Source: Chitinophaga sancti | Lineage (GTDB): Bacteria; Bacteroidota; Bacteroidia; Chitinophagales; Chitinophagaceae | Direction: 5' to 3' | Assembly: GCF_034424315.1 (NCBI RefSeq) | Contig: NZ_CP139972.1 | Coordinates: forward strand, 7,758,501 to 7,822,500 | DNA length: 64,000 nucleotides | In this document: one piece after another, positions 31,197 through 40,761 of the stretch | Numbering within the stretch: the first letter of the stretch is position 1 | Layout: every line of letters starts with the position of its first letter | Notes under the pieces: model-generated | Seen by the model: the letters and a program-made list of their open reading frames with translations, nothing else | The model's database searches: none | Told to the model about the DNA's origin: nothing | Made by a program: the position numbers and the translations under genes

Positions 31197-33893
31197 TTAT
31201 GTAAGGGAGGAGGTTAATTTCTTAAAACCAGGGAGTGATTCCCACACCTTTAGCCGATTCATCACCTGGAGATCTGTCACCTTATGCCCATTCACCGCCA
31301 ATACTTCCCCATAGACCTCCAGTAGCTTTTTCAGGTTCTTCACTGCATGGTCCGGCAGGCGGGCAATACAGTTGGATAACAGCAGTTCCAGTGCTTCATT
31401 ATGCTGCCTGCTGATTTGCATCATGTGCTCAGTGACCAGGTCTGTAAACCGTTTTAACGGTGCCCACTCTACGCTTTGATGTATCCCTATGATGCGCCCT
31501 GTTTCACTACTTTCTAACCTGTTCGCACTGACACCGGTGATCCAGCATTCTGCAGCTAATGCACGGATCGTTTTATCCGCATGCAGCATACAGGTAGCCA
31601 TGAATAAATGTACAGTGGGCAAATAGGGTATTGCCTGTTCTTTTAACCAGCTGATAGCAGCCGTGATGGTGCTTGTTTCTGTGACCTCATACATGCCTGA
31701 CAGGGGCATACAATGCTGTATGATATTTGCCAGCATGAGCGAGGAATTCGCAGGTGTGAGCGATAACAACCGGGGTACATCCTGCCAGATTAAGGAGTAG
31801 TACCTGGAGCGGTTAACCAGGTAATCCTGCAGCAGGGGCTCCTTTGCGTGCAGTGGCGTTGATGCCGGGATATTGATCCGGATAGAGATACGCGTAGCCG
31901 TTATTCTCTCATAATCGCGTTTCTCACTAATGTAAGATCCGTAGGCCTTGTACTTTTCCGGTTTTGTTTCCCATTCAAAATTGCCATTGATATAAACTGC
32001 CGCTAATTTATCTGTTGGGATACTGATCCCTTTCCGGTTCGCTGCCTGGACCCAGGCGTTGCCGTTCCTGGGCGTGCCTGCTGATTGATCCAGCAGGTAT
32101 AATACCAGTTCTTTATGCTCACCGCTTAATACCTGTTTTGCCAGGGCAATAGCAGCTGCGGTATCTTCCAGTGCACAGCGGCATACGGCCAGTTGCAGAT
32201 CCAGTTCATGGGGGACCTGATCTTTATATTGTGCTAAGCGTTCTACTAATACAAGCGGATCTATCCAGCAGGGCGTATGGGTAGGTGTGGATAATAGAGG
32301 TAATTGATTCTTTGCCTGGAGCTTTTCCAAAGCATATTGCCATAAAATCGTATAAGGGCGAACGTAGTCCTCTGTCTCTTTCCAGGCACTTGTTTGGCCT
32401 TTTGTATAATCAAGCAGGAACTTAGTCAGGAGATTATCCAGCTGCCCCATATTGGCGGTAGGGTGTGCGTGTAATTTCTCTGCTCTTTTAAAAGCAGGTT
32501 GCAGCTGCACCAAAACATCTTCCGTGATCAGGTGTTGCAGGTGAATGAAGGCAGCAGGCAATAATTCTGCATGATACGGTGCATTGTTTTCAAAGGCCTG
32601 ACTGGCAAAATAGACCAGGTCTTCCACTGTATTTACCGGTGGAATGAGGTTATGTTCGCCAATTAAGGGAAGGTTTTCAGCCGGTGTATCATCAGCCAGT
32701 ACCACAGCCGCAGCGTCTTTCAGCAGCAATGGCCGGGTGCTTGTCAGCATTGTATCGGCGTATAGCTGTAACTGTTGCTGCAGGTCTTCGGTAGGTGGAA
32801 ATGCGTAGGTGCTGATCAGTTTCGCGGTTTTCTGTTGCAGGCCCTCATCTTTGTTTAAAAAGACCTGGCAGAGCTGGATGGCTATTGGCTGACGGGCATC
32901 CGGATGCTCCTTGCAGATCGTTTCTGATAACTGCAGCACTGTGTTCAGGATCGATTTAGTTCCGGATAAGATGACCTGTGGGAGATGTGTGATGAAGGTA
33001 TGATAATCAAAATCCTTTAGCTGTTTAAGGCTGTTTAAACCCAGGCTCACAGCAGTTGTATGCTTTGAGTCCAGCAGTGTCATCAGCTCAGGTTCCAGGG
33101 TTTGTAATTCTTCTTCGGTGGGTTTCAGGAAACTAAATAGTTCCACGAACCAGCCTGCTAATATTTTATTGAAATTGCGGTTAGCTGTTAAGAGGGTTTC
33201 CTTTAAGATACGTGCTCTGTCCAGGCGGCCTTCTGTTGCAAATTTCAGGATGAAATCATTCCAGTTTTTAGTTGATTTATAATATCGGCTAAGGTTAGCG
33301 ATGTTGGAAGGATATTCGAAAATATACCAGAAATGTTTATTGAGCGTATCCGGGTATTTGAGTAGTATTTCTTCTGCTTGCGCAGGTGTGATTTTTTCGG
33401 GGAAAATAAGTCCGGGGAAATGAATCAGTATTAATTCAGGGGAGGGCGTGAAATGGCCCTCTGCCTGGAGTTGCATGATCAGGTCATAACTAAGGCGGTA
33501 GCTATTGCCCTTATTCGCCTCATCCAATAGTTTTCCGAACCAGGAAGGTACATACCAGGGAAGGAGCTGATCCAGGATTTCCTGCTTGAGGATGCTGGTA
33601 GGAAACACTGTTTTCTCAAATCCCTTTTTATCGAGGCAGACAAAAGACGCGATGGCGAGTACCAGGCCCTGCCTGCCACGGGCACGGGTACCGTAGGAGC
33701 GACCTGCTTGCCATTTGCTATCAGGCGCCTGCATGGTACTGAGGTCTACAAATTCCGTGTAGTAGGCGTTTAGTTCCTTAAGAGCGGGTACCAGTACTTT
33801 TTTTTCGGGTTCACTCAGTGCTTTTAAAAAAACAATCAGCTCATCGGTTGATTCTTTTTCAATAAGTGCTTTCAGTTTATCAGTTGGTGTCAT
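31197..33893 (-). CDS. Large DUF6493-like protein
   Basis: An 898-residue cytoplasmic, helix-rich protein with many leucine-rich amphipathic helices, like an alpha-solenoid repeat protein. Family-type text is the opening KLKALIEKESTDELIVFLKALSEPEKKVLVPALKELNAYY and the RGRQGLVLAIASFVCLDKKGFE segment, which I match tentatively to DUF6493. It follows a SWIM zinc-finger gene by 25 bases on the same strand. In related bacteria, SWIM and DUF6493 proteins are often seen beside a MoxR-type AAA ATPase and a VWA protein, which are absent here. Role unknown. Confidence 0.7.
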   Translation of the reverse strand: MTPTDKLKALIEKESTDELIVFLKALSEPEKKVLVPALKELNAYYTEFVDLSTMQAPDSKWQAGRSYGTRARGRQGLVLAIASFVCLDKKGFEKTVFPTSILKQEILDQLLPWYVPSWFGKLLDEANKGNSYRLSYDLIMQLQAEGHFTPSPELILIHFPGLIFPEKITPAQAEEILLKYPDTLNKHFWYIFEYPSNIANLSRYYKSTKNWNDFILKFATEGRLDRARILKETLLTANRNFNKILAGWFVELFSFLKPTEEELQTLEPELMTLLDSKHTTAVSLGLNSLKQLKDFDYHTFITHLPQVILSGTKSILNTVLQLSETICKEHPDARQPIAIQLCQVFLNKDEGLQQKTAKLISTYAFPPTEDLQQQLQLYADTMLTSTRPLLLKDAAAVVLADDTPAENLPLIGEHNLIPPVNTVEDLVYFASQAFENNAPYHAELLPAAFIHLQHLITEDVLVQLQPAFKRAEKLHAHPTANMGQLDNLLTKFLLDYTKGQTSAWKETEDYVRPYTILWQYALEKLQAKNQLPLLSTPTHTPCWIDPLVLVERLAQYKDQVPHELDLQLAVCRCALEDTAAAIALAKQVLSGEHKELVLYLLDQSAGTPRNGNAWVQAANRKGISIPTDKLAAVYINGNFEWETKPEKYKAYGSYISEKRDYERITATRISIRINIPASTPLHAKEPLLQDYLVNRSRYYSLIWQDVPRLLSLTPANSSLMLANIIQHCMPLSGMYEVTETSTITAAISWLKEQAIPYLPTVHLFMATCMLHADKTIRALAAECWITGVSANRLESSETGRIIGIHQSVEWAPLKRFTDLVTEHMMQISRQHNEALELLLSNCIARLPDHAVKNLKKLLEVYGEVLAVNGHKVTDLQVMNRLKVWESLPGFKKLTSSLT

Positions 33894-33918
33894 AGTCTAT
33901 TCTTTATTGGCAGGGTTA

Positions 33919-35247
33919 TCAGCCTATTTTAATCTTTACAGCAAGAATGTGTTTGCAGGGGCCCCGTTCGCCCTGGTGCTTTGCATACCAGGTACAGGTA
34001 CAACGGGCCTTGCCGGGATCGATGATCACGGTGTGTTGTACCCCACTTCCTTCCACCCGTGCTTCTACCCGGTTATTTTCATTTTTCAGGATCACTACTT
34101 TGTCTTCTTCCAATAATTTTTCAGCATCTTTCATGCGCGGGTTCAGTTGCAAAATGCGGCTTTGCTTGAATGGCAATTGCCGGTAGAAGAATTGTCTTTC
34201 ATCCAGGTCGTATCCCAGTAAACCCATTGCTGCCATCCTGCCTGTGAGCTGATCTACCTGTTCGAAATGAATATTTTCACTGATGGCCATTAAGGCGGGA
34301 TTGAATTCCTGGTTTGCATGACTGTATTTATTCATCGCATCCAGCCATTCATCAGGAACATCTGCTACTAAAGATTCCAGTGCCGCACCTTCTCCTGAAA
34401 AACCCCGCCAGCTTTCCCGCGACAGTGAAAAGCTGAACCGTACATCTCCAAAATATAATTGCCAGGTGGTAGACTGCATATCAGGGCCGGCAAAGACTTT
34501 AAGTTCACTTGCCAGGGGTAGCAGGGGTTCCAGGAGTTTCAAACGGTGTATACCGCCTACGCATATAGCATTGGCGGCCTTTGCCGGGGAGAACATGGGT
34601 TTGTTGCCTCTCATCACCAGGTAGTAATCAGGTTTGGGCTGGCCGGCAGGGATGCTTTTGAACAATTGCATGGCCTGCAGCTGGTTAAACGAATATACCT
34701 GTTCTGCGGCGGAGAGGAATATTTGTACGCTCGTGAGCCCTTTGATCCATTTCAGGGGCAGGGGCACTTTGCGTTCTACCACTTTTGCTGTGGCAGTCGT
34801 TTGCACACTGATGGCATCAGCCCCGATATTCAGCATCATCTGACCCTGTTTTCCCACACCTCCCAGTGCATTGATCATGGGCTGGTTAAAGTCCACGTTC
34901 ACCGTTCCACTGGCCGGAAAAGTGCCATCAATGGCAGCAGGCAATACATCCACCCGGGCATACACGCCGGCACAGTGAGAAAAGCCTTCGAAACGCAGCT
35001 TTTCATTACCGGCAGTCGCGATCGGGTCTCGCATCATGGCCATCTGGAAAGGCGAGAGGTTAAAACTGGATTGAACGATGTTCGATAGGGTGATGAGGCA
35101 ACGGGCAACGATATACGGTTGGTTGAGAAAACCCTGGAAGAAACAGGATGCAGGGCTGATCTCATTATAACCGGACAGGAGTAAACGCTGTCTGTCCAGG
35201 AAGGATGGGTGCTGGTACTGATAAGTAATGATATCTGAGGTTGTCAT
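33919..35247 (-). CDS. SWIM zinc-finger protein
   Basis: A 442-residue protein whose C-terminus is a SWIM zinc finger: CxC...CxH with Cys416, Cys418, Cys431 and His433 in RCTCTWYAKHQGERGPCKHILAV. The first 400 residues are a mixed alpha/beta domain without recognised motifs. SWIM fingers bind DNA or protein; here the protein probably acts with the solenoid protein encoded 25 bases downstream. First gene of the pair; the 338-base gap upstream separates it from a divergent protease gene. Confidence 0.85.
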   Translation of the reverse strand: MTTSDIITYQYQHPSFLDRQRLLLSGYNEISPASCFFQGFLNQPYIVARCLITLSNIVQSSFNLSPFQMAMMRDPIATAGNEKLRFEGFSHCAGVYARVDVLPAAIDGTFPASGTVNVDFNQPMINALGGVGKQGQMMLNIGADAISVQTTATAKVVERKVPLPLKWIKGLTSVQIFLSAAEQVYSFNQLQAMQLFKSIPAGQPKPDYYLVMRGNKPMFSPAKAANAICVGGIHRLKLLEPLLPLASELKVFAGPDMQSTTWQLYFGDVRFSFSLSRESWRGFSGEGAALESLVADVPDEWLDAMNKYSHANQEFNPALMAISENIHFEQVDQLTGRMAAMGLLGYDLDERQFFYRQLPFKQSRILQLNPRMKDAEKLLEEDKVVILKNENNRVEARVEGSGVQHTVIIDPGKARCTCTWYAKHQGERGPCKHILAVKIKIG

Positions 35248-35585
35248 AGCGGGGTGAAGATATTGAAAATTGAGTAATTGTCCGGGCGGATCAGACCAGG
35301 AAAATACACATAGACTCCGGGTGCCTGCTTTTAAACCCGGTAGATGTGCAAGCAGTATTTAGCGGGTTCTCTTATGCCTGGACGGATTTTAATGTATTGA
35401 TTATTACATTGTTGTGTTGTGGTGTTCAGTTTTTTAGAATTCTTTTATGGAATTTACTCACCTATCTCATCTTTAGTTTATTATCTTAATTATATATAAA
35501 TCATTTTGTGATTTCGAAATGTTTTTTACCTTAACAGCGTAAACGGGACATACGACACAAATACCCACTATTACCTATACTGAAG
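35248..35585. other. Divergent intergenic region, no gene
   Basis: AT-rich spacer between two divergent genes. A 6-base stem CCGGGT/ACCCGG stands near 35325-35350. No convincing TAnnTTTG box, no coding frame and no known operator was seen. Confidence 0.4.
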
Positions 35586-36947
35586 ATGAAGATTTTATCT
35601 GCGTTAACTACATTGTGCCTGCTATCGATGGCCGGGCTTGCCCAAAGTCAGATTTTTACACCTGTTGCCCAAAACGAAGCAAGGCTTAAAAATCTTGTAA
35701 GCAAATACGAGCTGCAGTACAATGCAGAGATCGAGGGTCTCCCTTCTAAATACAAAGCAGATTATAAAGAAATTTATAAGTCCAGGTGGGAAAACATCAA
35801 ATCTGTATTTGATAAAAAAGAAGTCTATACCTCTCCGGCAGCGCAGCAATACCTGGATGCGGTGGTCAGCGAGATTGTAAAGAGCAATCCTGTATTAAAA
35901 GATTATCAGCTCAACTGCTATTTTTCCAGGAGTGGTGTACCTAATGCCAGCTATATCGGGGAAGGGATCATTCTCTTTAATATGGGATTATTCCAGCGGC
36001 TGGACAATGAAAGCGAGGTAGCTTTTATCCTGTGCCATGAAATTGCACACTATATATTAAAGCATACGGACAACAGCATCCAGCGGCACGTAAGCATCAT
36101 GAATTCTGATGCAGTGCAGGATGAACTGCGGAAGATAAAAAAGGCAGATTATGGCAAACGGGAAGCGGTTGAAAAGCTGACAAAGGGCATCACCTTCAAT
36201 AGCCGCAGGCATAGCAGAGACCATGAGTCACAGGCGGATTCCATGGGTGTGGCTTTATTGCTGAACACCCGTTTTAATCCTGGCGGTGCTACTAAAACAC
36301 TGGCGATACTCGATGATATTGACAAAGATACCCTGGACATTGAAGCCTGTCTCCGGAAGGAATTAAACGTACCTGCGTACCCGTTTCAGAACAGGTGGAT
36401 TACGAAGAACACCGGTCTCTTAGGTGGCCAGGCAAAGCTGAAGAAAGATGAGAAACTGGAAGACTCGCTGAAGACGCACCCGGACTGTAAGGCACGTATT
36501 GCCCTGCTGGAGCCGATGATCGCGAATGCGGGTGGCCGGCAGGACTTCCTGGTGAATAAGGAAGTGTTTGACAGCCTGCGGAAAACGTTCAAATACGAGA
36601 TTGTTGAATATGCTTTTGCAGTAGACAACTATACCTATAGCTTGCATTATACACTGATGCTTATGCAGCAATATCCTAAAGATCCCTATCTCGTAACCCA
36701 GATCGGCCGGATCATGAACGCATGCTATACTGCACAGAAAACCCATACCCTGGGAAAATTTATAGATCTACCCGCCCCTTACCAGCCGGCTAATTATAAT
36801 GTACTGTTACAGTTTATCCAGAACCTTTACCTGGAGGACTTTGCAGGCATCAGTTACAATTATCTGAAAGCACATGCGACCCAACTAAACAGTTATCCCG
36901 GCTTTCAGCATGAATTGAATTTAAGTACTAAATATAATTTACAGTAA
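35586..36947 (+). CDS. Secreted M48-family metalloprotease
   Basis: A 453-residue exported zinc protease. The signal peptide ends at about residue 20 (MKILSALTTLCLLSMAGLAQSQ). The catalytic motif is HEIAHYILKH (His151, Glu152, His155), and a downstream glutamate in HESQADSMGVALL is the third metal ligand position typical of M48 (BepA/Oma1-like). The second half holds alpha-helical repeats that could bind partners, as in BepA, a periplasmic quality-control protease for outer-membrane proteins. It is followed 19 bases later by another exported protein in the same direction, suggesting joint transcription. Confidence 0.86.
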   Translation: MKILSALTTLCLLSMAGLAQSQIFTPVAQNEARLKNLVSKYELQYNAEIEGLPSKYKADYKEIYKSRWENIKSVFDKKEVYTSPAAQQYLDAVVSEIVKSNPVLKDYQLNCYFSRSGVPNASYIGEGIILFNMGLFQRLDNESEVAFILCHEIAHYILKHTDNSIQRHVSIMNSDAVQDELRKIKKADYGKREAVEKLTKGITFNSRRHSRDHESQADSMGVALLLNTRFNPGGATKTLAILDDIDKDTLDIEACLRKELNVPAYPFQNRWITKNTGLLGGQAKLKKDEKLEDSLKTHPDCKARIALLEPMIANAGGRQDFLVNKEVFDSLRKTFKYEIVEYAFAVDNYTYSLHYTLMLMQQYPKDPYLVTQIGRIMNACYTAQKTHTLGKFIDLPAPYQPANYNVLLQFIQNLYLEDFAGISYNYLKAHATQLNSYPGFQHELNLSTKYNLQ

Positions 36948-36966
36948 AAAATAATCTTTACAAAAG

Positions 36967-38532
36967 ATGATTAGAAGACTACTCACACTTGCATTATTTG
37001 TAGGCGCGTCCGCTACAAATGTGAAAGCCCAATCCAAGCTGACTGTGGACAAAGTTTACTCCGCTTACCTGCAAAATAGTGGTACCATTATTCAACAGGG
37101 ACAAATCAAAGGCTATTTCTACCTGATCCAGAGTGATAAAATTGACAGGCATACCAATGAATATACCTTACAGATCGTAGACGAGAACCTGAATAAGGTA
37201 CAGGACATTAAGTTTGAAGACACAAAGAAACTGAGTTTGCTGGAGTCAGCATACAATGGCAACAGCCTGGCATTCCTCTTCAAAAATGAGGAAGAAAAAT
37301 TGTTGCAGATGAAGGTGTATGACCTGGAAGGTAAACTGAAGTTTACTTATTCCCGTCCATATACTAAAAAGACGGATGCCCTGATGACCCAGTATGAAAC
37401 CCTGCATACAGATGAGGGGATGAACCAGACTGTGTTTAACCTGGGCGATAAGGGATTCATTTCTGTATTGCCTTTAAGAGATGGCAGAGAGGTGACTTAC
37501 GAAGTAGATATGTATTCATCTGAAAAGAAAAAGCAATGGACATATATTCCGGACGGTGATGACCAGAAGTATGCAAATGCAGAATACCTGGGCGCTACAG
37601 ATAGCCTGGTGATCCTGGAAGTGATCAGGAAAAACAGGAGAATGAGTGGTAGTGGTACGGCTCACCTGGTAGGTATCAATCCCATGACAAAGAAGAAAGT
37701 ATTCGACATTGATGATGAGAAAGATAAATGGACATTTGTGCCATCCAGCGTACTGCCTGTAGCAGGGAGTGGCAAATTCATTGCAATGGGTAACTACTAT
37801 GATAAGGATGCAAATATTGCAAAGGATGCCAGCAAGGGGCTTGCTATTTACGAGATTGACAACAATGGTAATATCCTGAACAAGACTTACAACAGCTGGG
37901 CGGTAGACATTGCGAAACATCTGCCTACGAATACAAAGGGTAAGATCGACAATATTGGTTACCTGTATATTCATAAGATGATTCCTGGTGCAAATGGTAA
38001 AATCTTTATAGTAGGTGAAGGTTACAAGAAACAGGCAAGTGCTGGTGGTATTGCTTTAACTGCATTGAATGCGGCAGCTGGTTCTTATCGCAATGCCGGT
38101 GTAACCAAGGTGGTAGTTACTGACCTGGTGGTAATGGAATTTGATGGTGCGTATAAGATGAAGGATGCAAAGATCTATGACAAGACCAATAATACAGTAG
38201 TGGGCGGACCTATGAGTGATTATGTAAGTCAGCATGCATTGGCTATGTATATCAAAATGATCGGTGCTTTTGATTATGAGTTTACAACTGGTAATCCTGA
38301 CGATAATAATTTTGCGATCTGTTTTAGTGATTGGGAAAGGTCATCCAGTTATAAGGGGCAGACTTTCAATTCAATCCGTTATAACGGTACGAAATTTACA
38401 CAGGATAAAATTGAACTGAAATCCAAGGCAAGCAGGATGAGGGTATTGCCGGCTAAATCCGGATCTGTGATGATCATTGAATATTTTAAGAAGGATAAGA
38501 AACTTGAGTGCAGGCTGGAGAAACTGGGATAA
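36967..38532 (+). CDS. Hypothetical secreted protein
   Basis: A 521-residue exported protein. The signal peptide is MIRRLLTLALFVGASATNVKAQ. The mature part is all-beta in look, with short repeated strand patterns like YTLQIVDENLNKVQDI, MKVYDLEGKLKF and YEIDNNGNIL that suggest a beta-propeller. No catalytic or binding motif is recognised. It begins 19 bases after the M48 protease, so the two may work together in the envelope. A terminator follows 25 bases after the stop. Confidence 0.75.
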   Translation: MIRRLLTLALFVGASATNVKAQSKLTVDKVYSAYLQNSGTIIQQGQIKGYFYLIQSDKIDRHTNEYTLQIVDENLNKVQDIKFEDTKKLSLLESAYNGNSLAFLFKNEEEKLLQMKVYDLEGKLKFTYSRPYTKKTDALMTQYETLHTDEGMNQTVFNLGDKGFISVLPLRDGREVTYEVDMYSSEKKKQWTYIPDGDDQKYANAEYLGATDSLVILEVIRKNRRMSGSGTAHLVGINPMTKKKVFDIDDEKDKWTFVPSSVLPVAGSGKFIAMGNYYDKDANIAKDASKGLAIYEIDNNGNILNKTYNSWAVDIAKHLPTNTKGKIDNIGYLYIHKMIPGANGKIFIVGEGYKKQASAGGIALTALNAAAGSYRNAGVTKVVVTDLVVMEFDGAYKMKDAKIYDKTNNTVVGGPMSDYVSQHALAMYIKMIGAFDYEFTTGNPDDNNFAICFSDWERSSSYKGQTFNSIRYNGTKFTQDKIELKSKASRMRVLPAKSGSVMIIEYFKKDKKLECRLEKLG

Positions 38533-38557
38533 GTTAGGATAGCGAATTTATAAGGTA

Positions 38558-38591
38558 AAGGCTGGTCTTATTATAAGGCCGGCCTTTTTTT
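38558..38591 (+). terminator. Terminator after the secreted-protein gene
   Basis: A 13-base stem (AAGGCTGGTCTTA with TAAGGCCGGCCTT, two wobble pairs) with a TTA loop runs into seven T. Confidence 0.85.
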
Positions 38592-38705
38592 CGGGAAGCG
38601 CTGGCGAAATTGAGGGCTGTCCCGGGGGAAAAGATGCAGGGAACCTTGTTTGTAATGAGAAAGATAAGTTTTATGAATGCATTAATGAACGAGGAAGGCA
38701 GTATA

Positions 38706-39218
38706 TTATCCTTTAACTTTTTTGAGCACCTGATCCAGGCGATGGGGGAGTTCTCCGTTTACTTCAATCACATCGATGCCCAGGTCATAGATCCAATTTT
38801 CAACGATGTCATTGACTTTGGTTCTGAGTTTGGGTAAATCTGATTTTTGGCAGGAGATGATGTCGGGGTTTTCAATGGGAACGAATACGAGCAGGTCTAT
38901 ATCAGAAAGGATGATCCGGGCGGTTTCGAATAGTGATGCGATATTTTTATTTGGTTCGAGTGCATGGATGTAGGCTAAAATGTCAATTGGACACCGGTCA
39001 AATATAGTATTGTTCCCGCTTTGTTGAATTTGCTGAACCGAGTGTTCAAATTGTTTAATAAAGTCGTCTGTACCTGGTATTTCTGAGAAAATATGGCCGG
39101 ATTCTTCGAGCTCATAATAGGGTTCTTTATGGAGTTTATACCCGGGGAGCTGGGTGAGGAGGTCTTCTGCTAACGTGGTTTTTCCTACTTTGTGGGCACC
39201 TGATAAGGCTATTTTCAT
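38706..39218 (-). CDS. AAA-type ATPase/kinase, NadR/Ttd14-like P-loop
   Basis: A 170-residue P-loop NTPase. The Walker A motif GAHKVGKTT is at residues 7-15, the acidic-box IFDRCPIDILAYI around 75, and a conserved tail NGELPHRLDQVL. This layout fits AAA_28-type nucleoside or nucleotide kinases such as NadR. The ATG at 39218 (MKIALSGAHKVG) is preferred over an upstream TTG at 39227. Substrate unknown. It stands downstream of the susD terminator on the same strand, so it is probably transcribed alone. Confidence 0.8.
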   Translation of the reverse strand: MKIALSGAHKVGKTTLAEDLLTQLPGYKLHKEPYYELEESGHIFSEIPGTDDFIKQFEHSVQQIQQSGNNTIFDRCPIDILAYIHALEPNKNIASLFETARIILSDIDLLVFVPIENPDIISCQKSDLPKLRTKVNDIVENWIYDLGIDVIEVNGELPHRLDQVLKKVKG

Positions 39219-39232
39219 AGGGTGCAATATAA

Positions 39233-39298
39233 AAAAAAGGTTGTATTAAAAGTAATTGAATAAATTGCGAATTCTATACTTCTAATACAACCTTTTTT
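39233..39298 (-). terminator. Terminator of the susCD operon
   Basis: Arms 39233-39254 and 39277-39298 pair with one mismatch to form a 22-base stem with flanking A and T tracts (AAAAAAGGTTGTATTA side and its complement). It starts 4 bases after the susD stop codon. Confidence 0.85.
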
Positions 39299-39301
39299 CA
39301 T

Positions 39302-40726
39302 TTAGTAAGATGGATTCTGCTGGGTCGCTAAGGTTGAGTTAGCCTTTATTTCAGTATAAGGGATGGGTCCAATCCTTCTATAATCAGCATAAGGAACAGA
39401 AAGGTAATTGCTGGAAATAGACAATCCTCCCTGGTTTACTCTTCTTGTTATAGTCAATCCCAACCTGTTCAGATCGGAGAAACGGTTCCCTTCGAAAGCC
39501 AATTCTTTACGTCTTTCTTCGATGATGGTATCGATCAGTGTCTGACCGCTCAGAGCATAGGCTGCCAGGCTATTATCCCTGGTCTGTGCCAGTGTATTCA
39601 GGTACGTTAATGCTACGCTGGTTTGTTCCAGGCGGGCTGCTGATTCAGCTGCAATGAGGTATACCTCTGCCAGGCGGATCACTTTGATATTATCTCTGTC
39701 TGTATTGGCGCCATTTGGATATTTGTTCACCACATGTGTGGCTTTCCCAACTTTTGTAGCACCATCCAGCAGCAGTGTACGTCTTACATCTGTTGCGGAA
39801 TAGGTACGGTAGAAAGTAGAATCGCAATAGATGTCATTGTAGCCATTTACATACATACGGCCCAGGTCACTGGCTCCGTTGTTATCGGTAGCATCTGCAT
39901 CTACTTCGAACAGCACTTCCACCTGGTCAGATTTAGCGGCTGCATTGGCCCAGAAGGAGGCATAGGCAGCAGGAGTACCAGCCAGGGTAAAACCTGAATT
40001 ATCAATTACATCCTTTGCAGCGGACAATGCTTTATCATATTGCCTGGAGTAAAAATAAGCTTTGGCTAAGAGGGCCTCTACTGCATATTTACTGATAGTG
40101 ATAGAACTGGAATATTCTCTAACGCTGGAGAGGGATGTCTGGAAATCGCTGATGATCTGGTTATAAACCTGGCCAATTGTGCTTCTTCCCGGTTTGTTGG
40201 CAGGGTTATCTTCCAGTACGATAGGTACGCCATAGCCGGTAGTATCATCGTAGTTACGGGCATAGATATTTACCAGGTTAAAATACACCAGGCCCCTGAT
40301 CGCATGTGCCTCAGCTTTAAGTGCGTCAATGGCTGTCTGATCGCCGCTTGCAGTTGCATTGATAATGTTATTTGCACGCAGGATAGTGGTATATGAATTA
40401 TTCCAGATAGCAGAATAATAGCCATCATCATTAATAAAGGTGTACTGGTAGGTGGTCAGGAATCTACCTGTATTACCGGTTTGCACAAAGGAGTTATCTG
40501 CCAGCAGATCGCCCATAATTGGTAAGTCGGCGCCGTAGATCCCCAGTGCTCTGAGTTCAGCATAAGCACCATTTAAAGCGCTCTGCATGGAACTTTTATC
40601 AGTGATGGCAGTAGAAGACGATACTGCGTCTTCCGGCAGTTTTTCAATGAAATCCTTGGAACAGGAAGCGAATAACGCTGATACTGCTATAAGTTGTATT
40701 GCAAATTTGAATTTAAATATTTTCAT
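39302..40726 (-). CDS. SusD/RagB-family outer-membrane nutrient-binding lipoprotein
   Basis: Surface-exposed lipoprotein that caps the SusC transporter and binds oligosaccharide or peptide. The lipobox is ALFASC after MKIFKFKFAIQLIAVS, and the family's TPR-rich helices are visible (ALLAKAYFYSRQYDKALSAAKDVIDN). The C-terminal RagB signature includes RRKELAFEGNRFSDLNRLGL. 474 residues is usual. The ATG at 40726 is preferred to one at 40738 (four residues more). It follows susC by 35 bases on the same strand. The cognate substrate is unknown; no glycoside hydrolase or sigma/anti-sigma pair is adjacent. Confidence 0.93.
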   Translation of the reverse strand: MKIFKFKFAIQLIAVSALFASCSKDFIEKLPEDAVSSSTAITDKSSMQSALNGAYAELRALGIYGADLPIMGDLLADNSFVQTGNTGRFLTTYQYTFINDDGYYSAIWNNSYTTILRANNIINATASGDQTAIDALKAEAHAIRGLVYFNLVNIYARNYDDTTGYGVPIVLEDNPANKPGRSTIGQVYNQIISDFQTSLSSVREYSSSITISKYAVEALLAKAYFYSRQYDKALSAAKDVIDNSGFTLAGTPAAYASFWANAAAKSDQVEVLFEVDADATDNNGASDLGRMYVNGYNDIYCDSTFYRTYSATDVRRTLLLDGATKVGKATHVVNKYPNGANTDRDNIKVIRLAEVYLIAAESAARLEQTSVALTYLNTLAQTRDNSLAAYALSGQTLIDTIIEERRKELAFEGNRFSDLNRLGLTITRRVNQGGLSISSNYLSVPYADYRRIGPIPYTEIKANSTLATQQNPSY

Positions 40727-40761
40727 GATGATGCTCATTTTTCAATGATGAATAAATGCTG

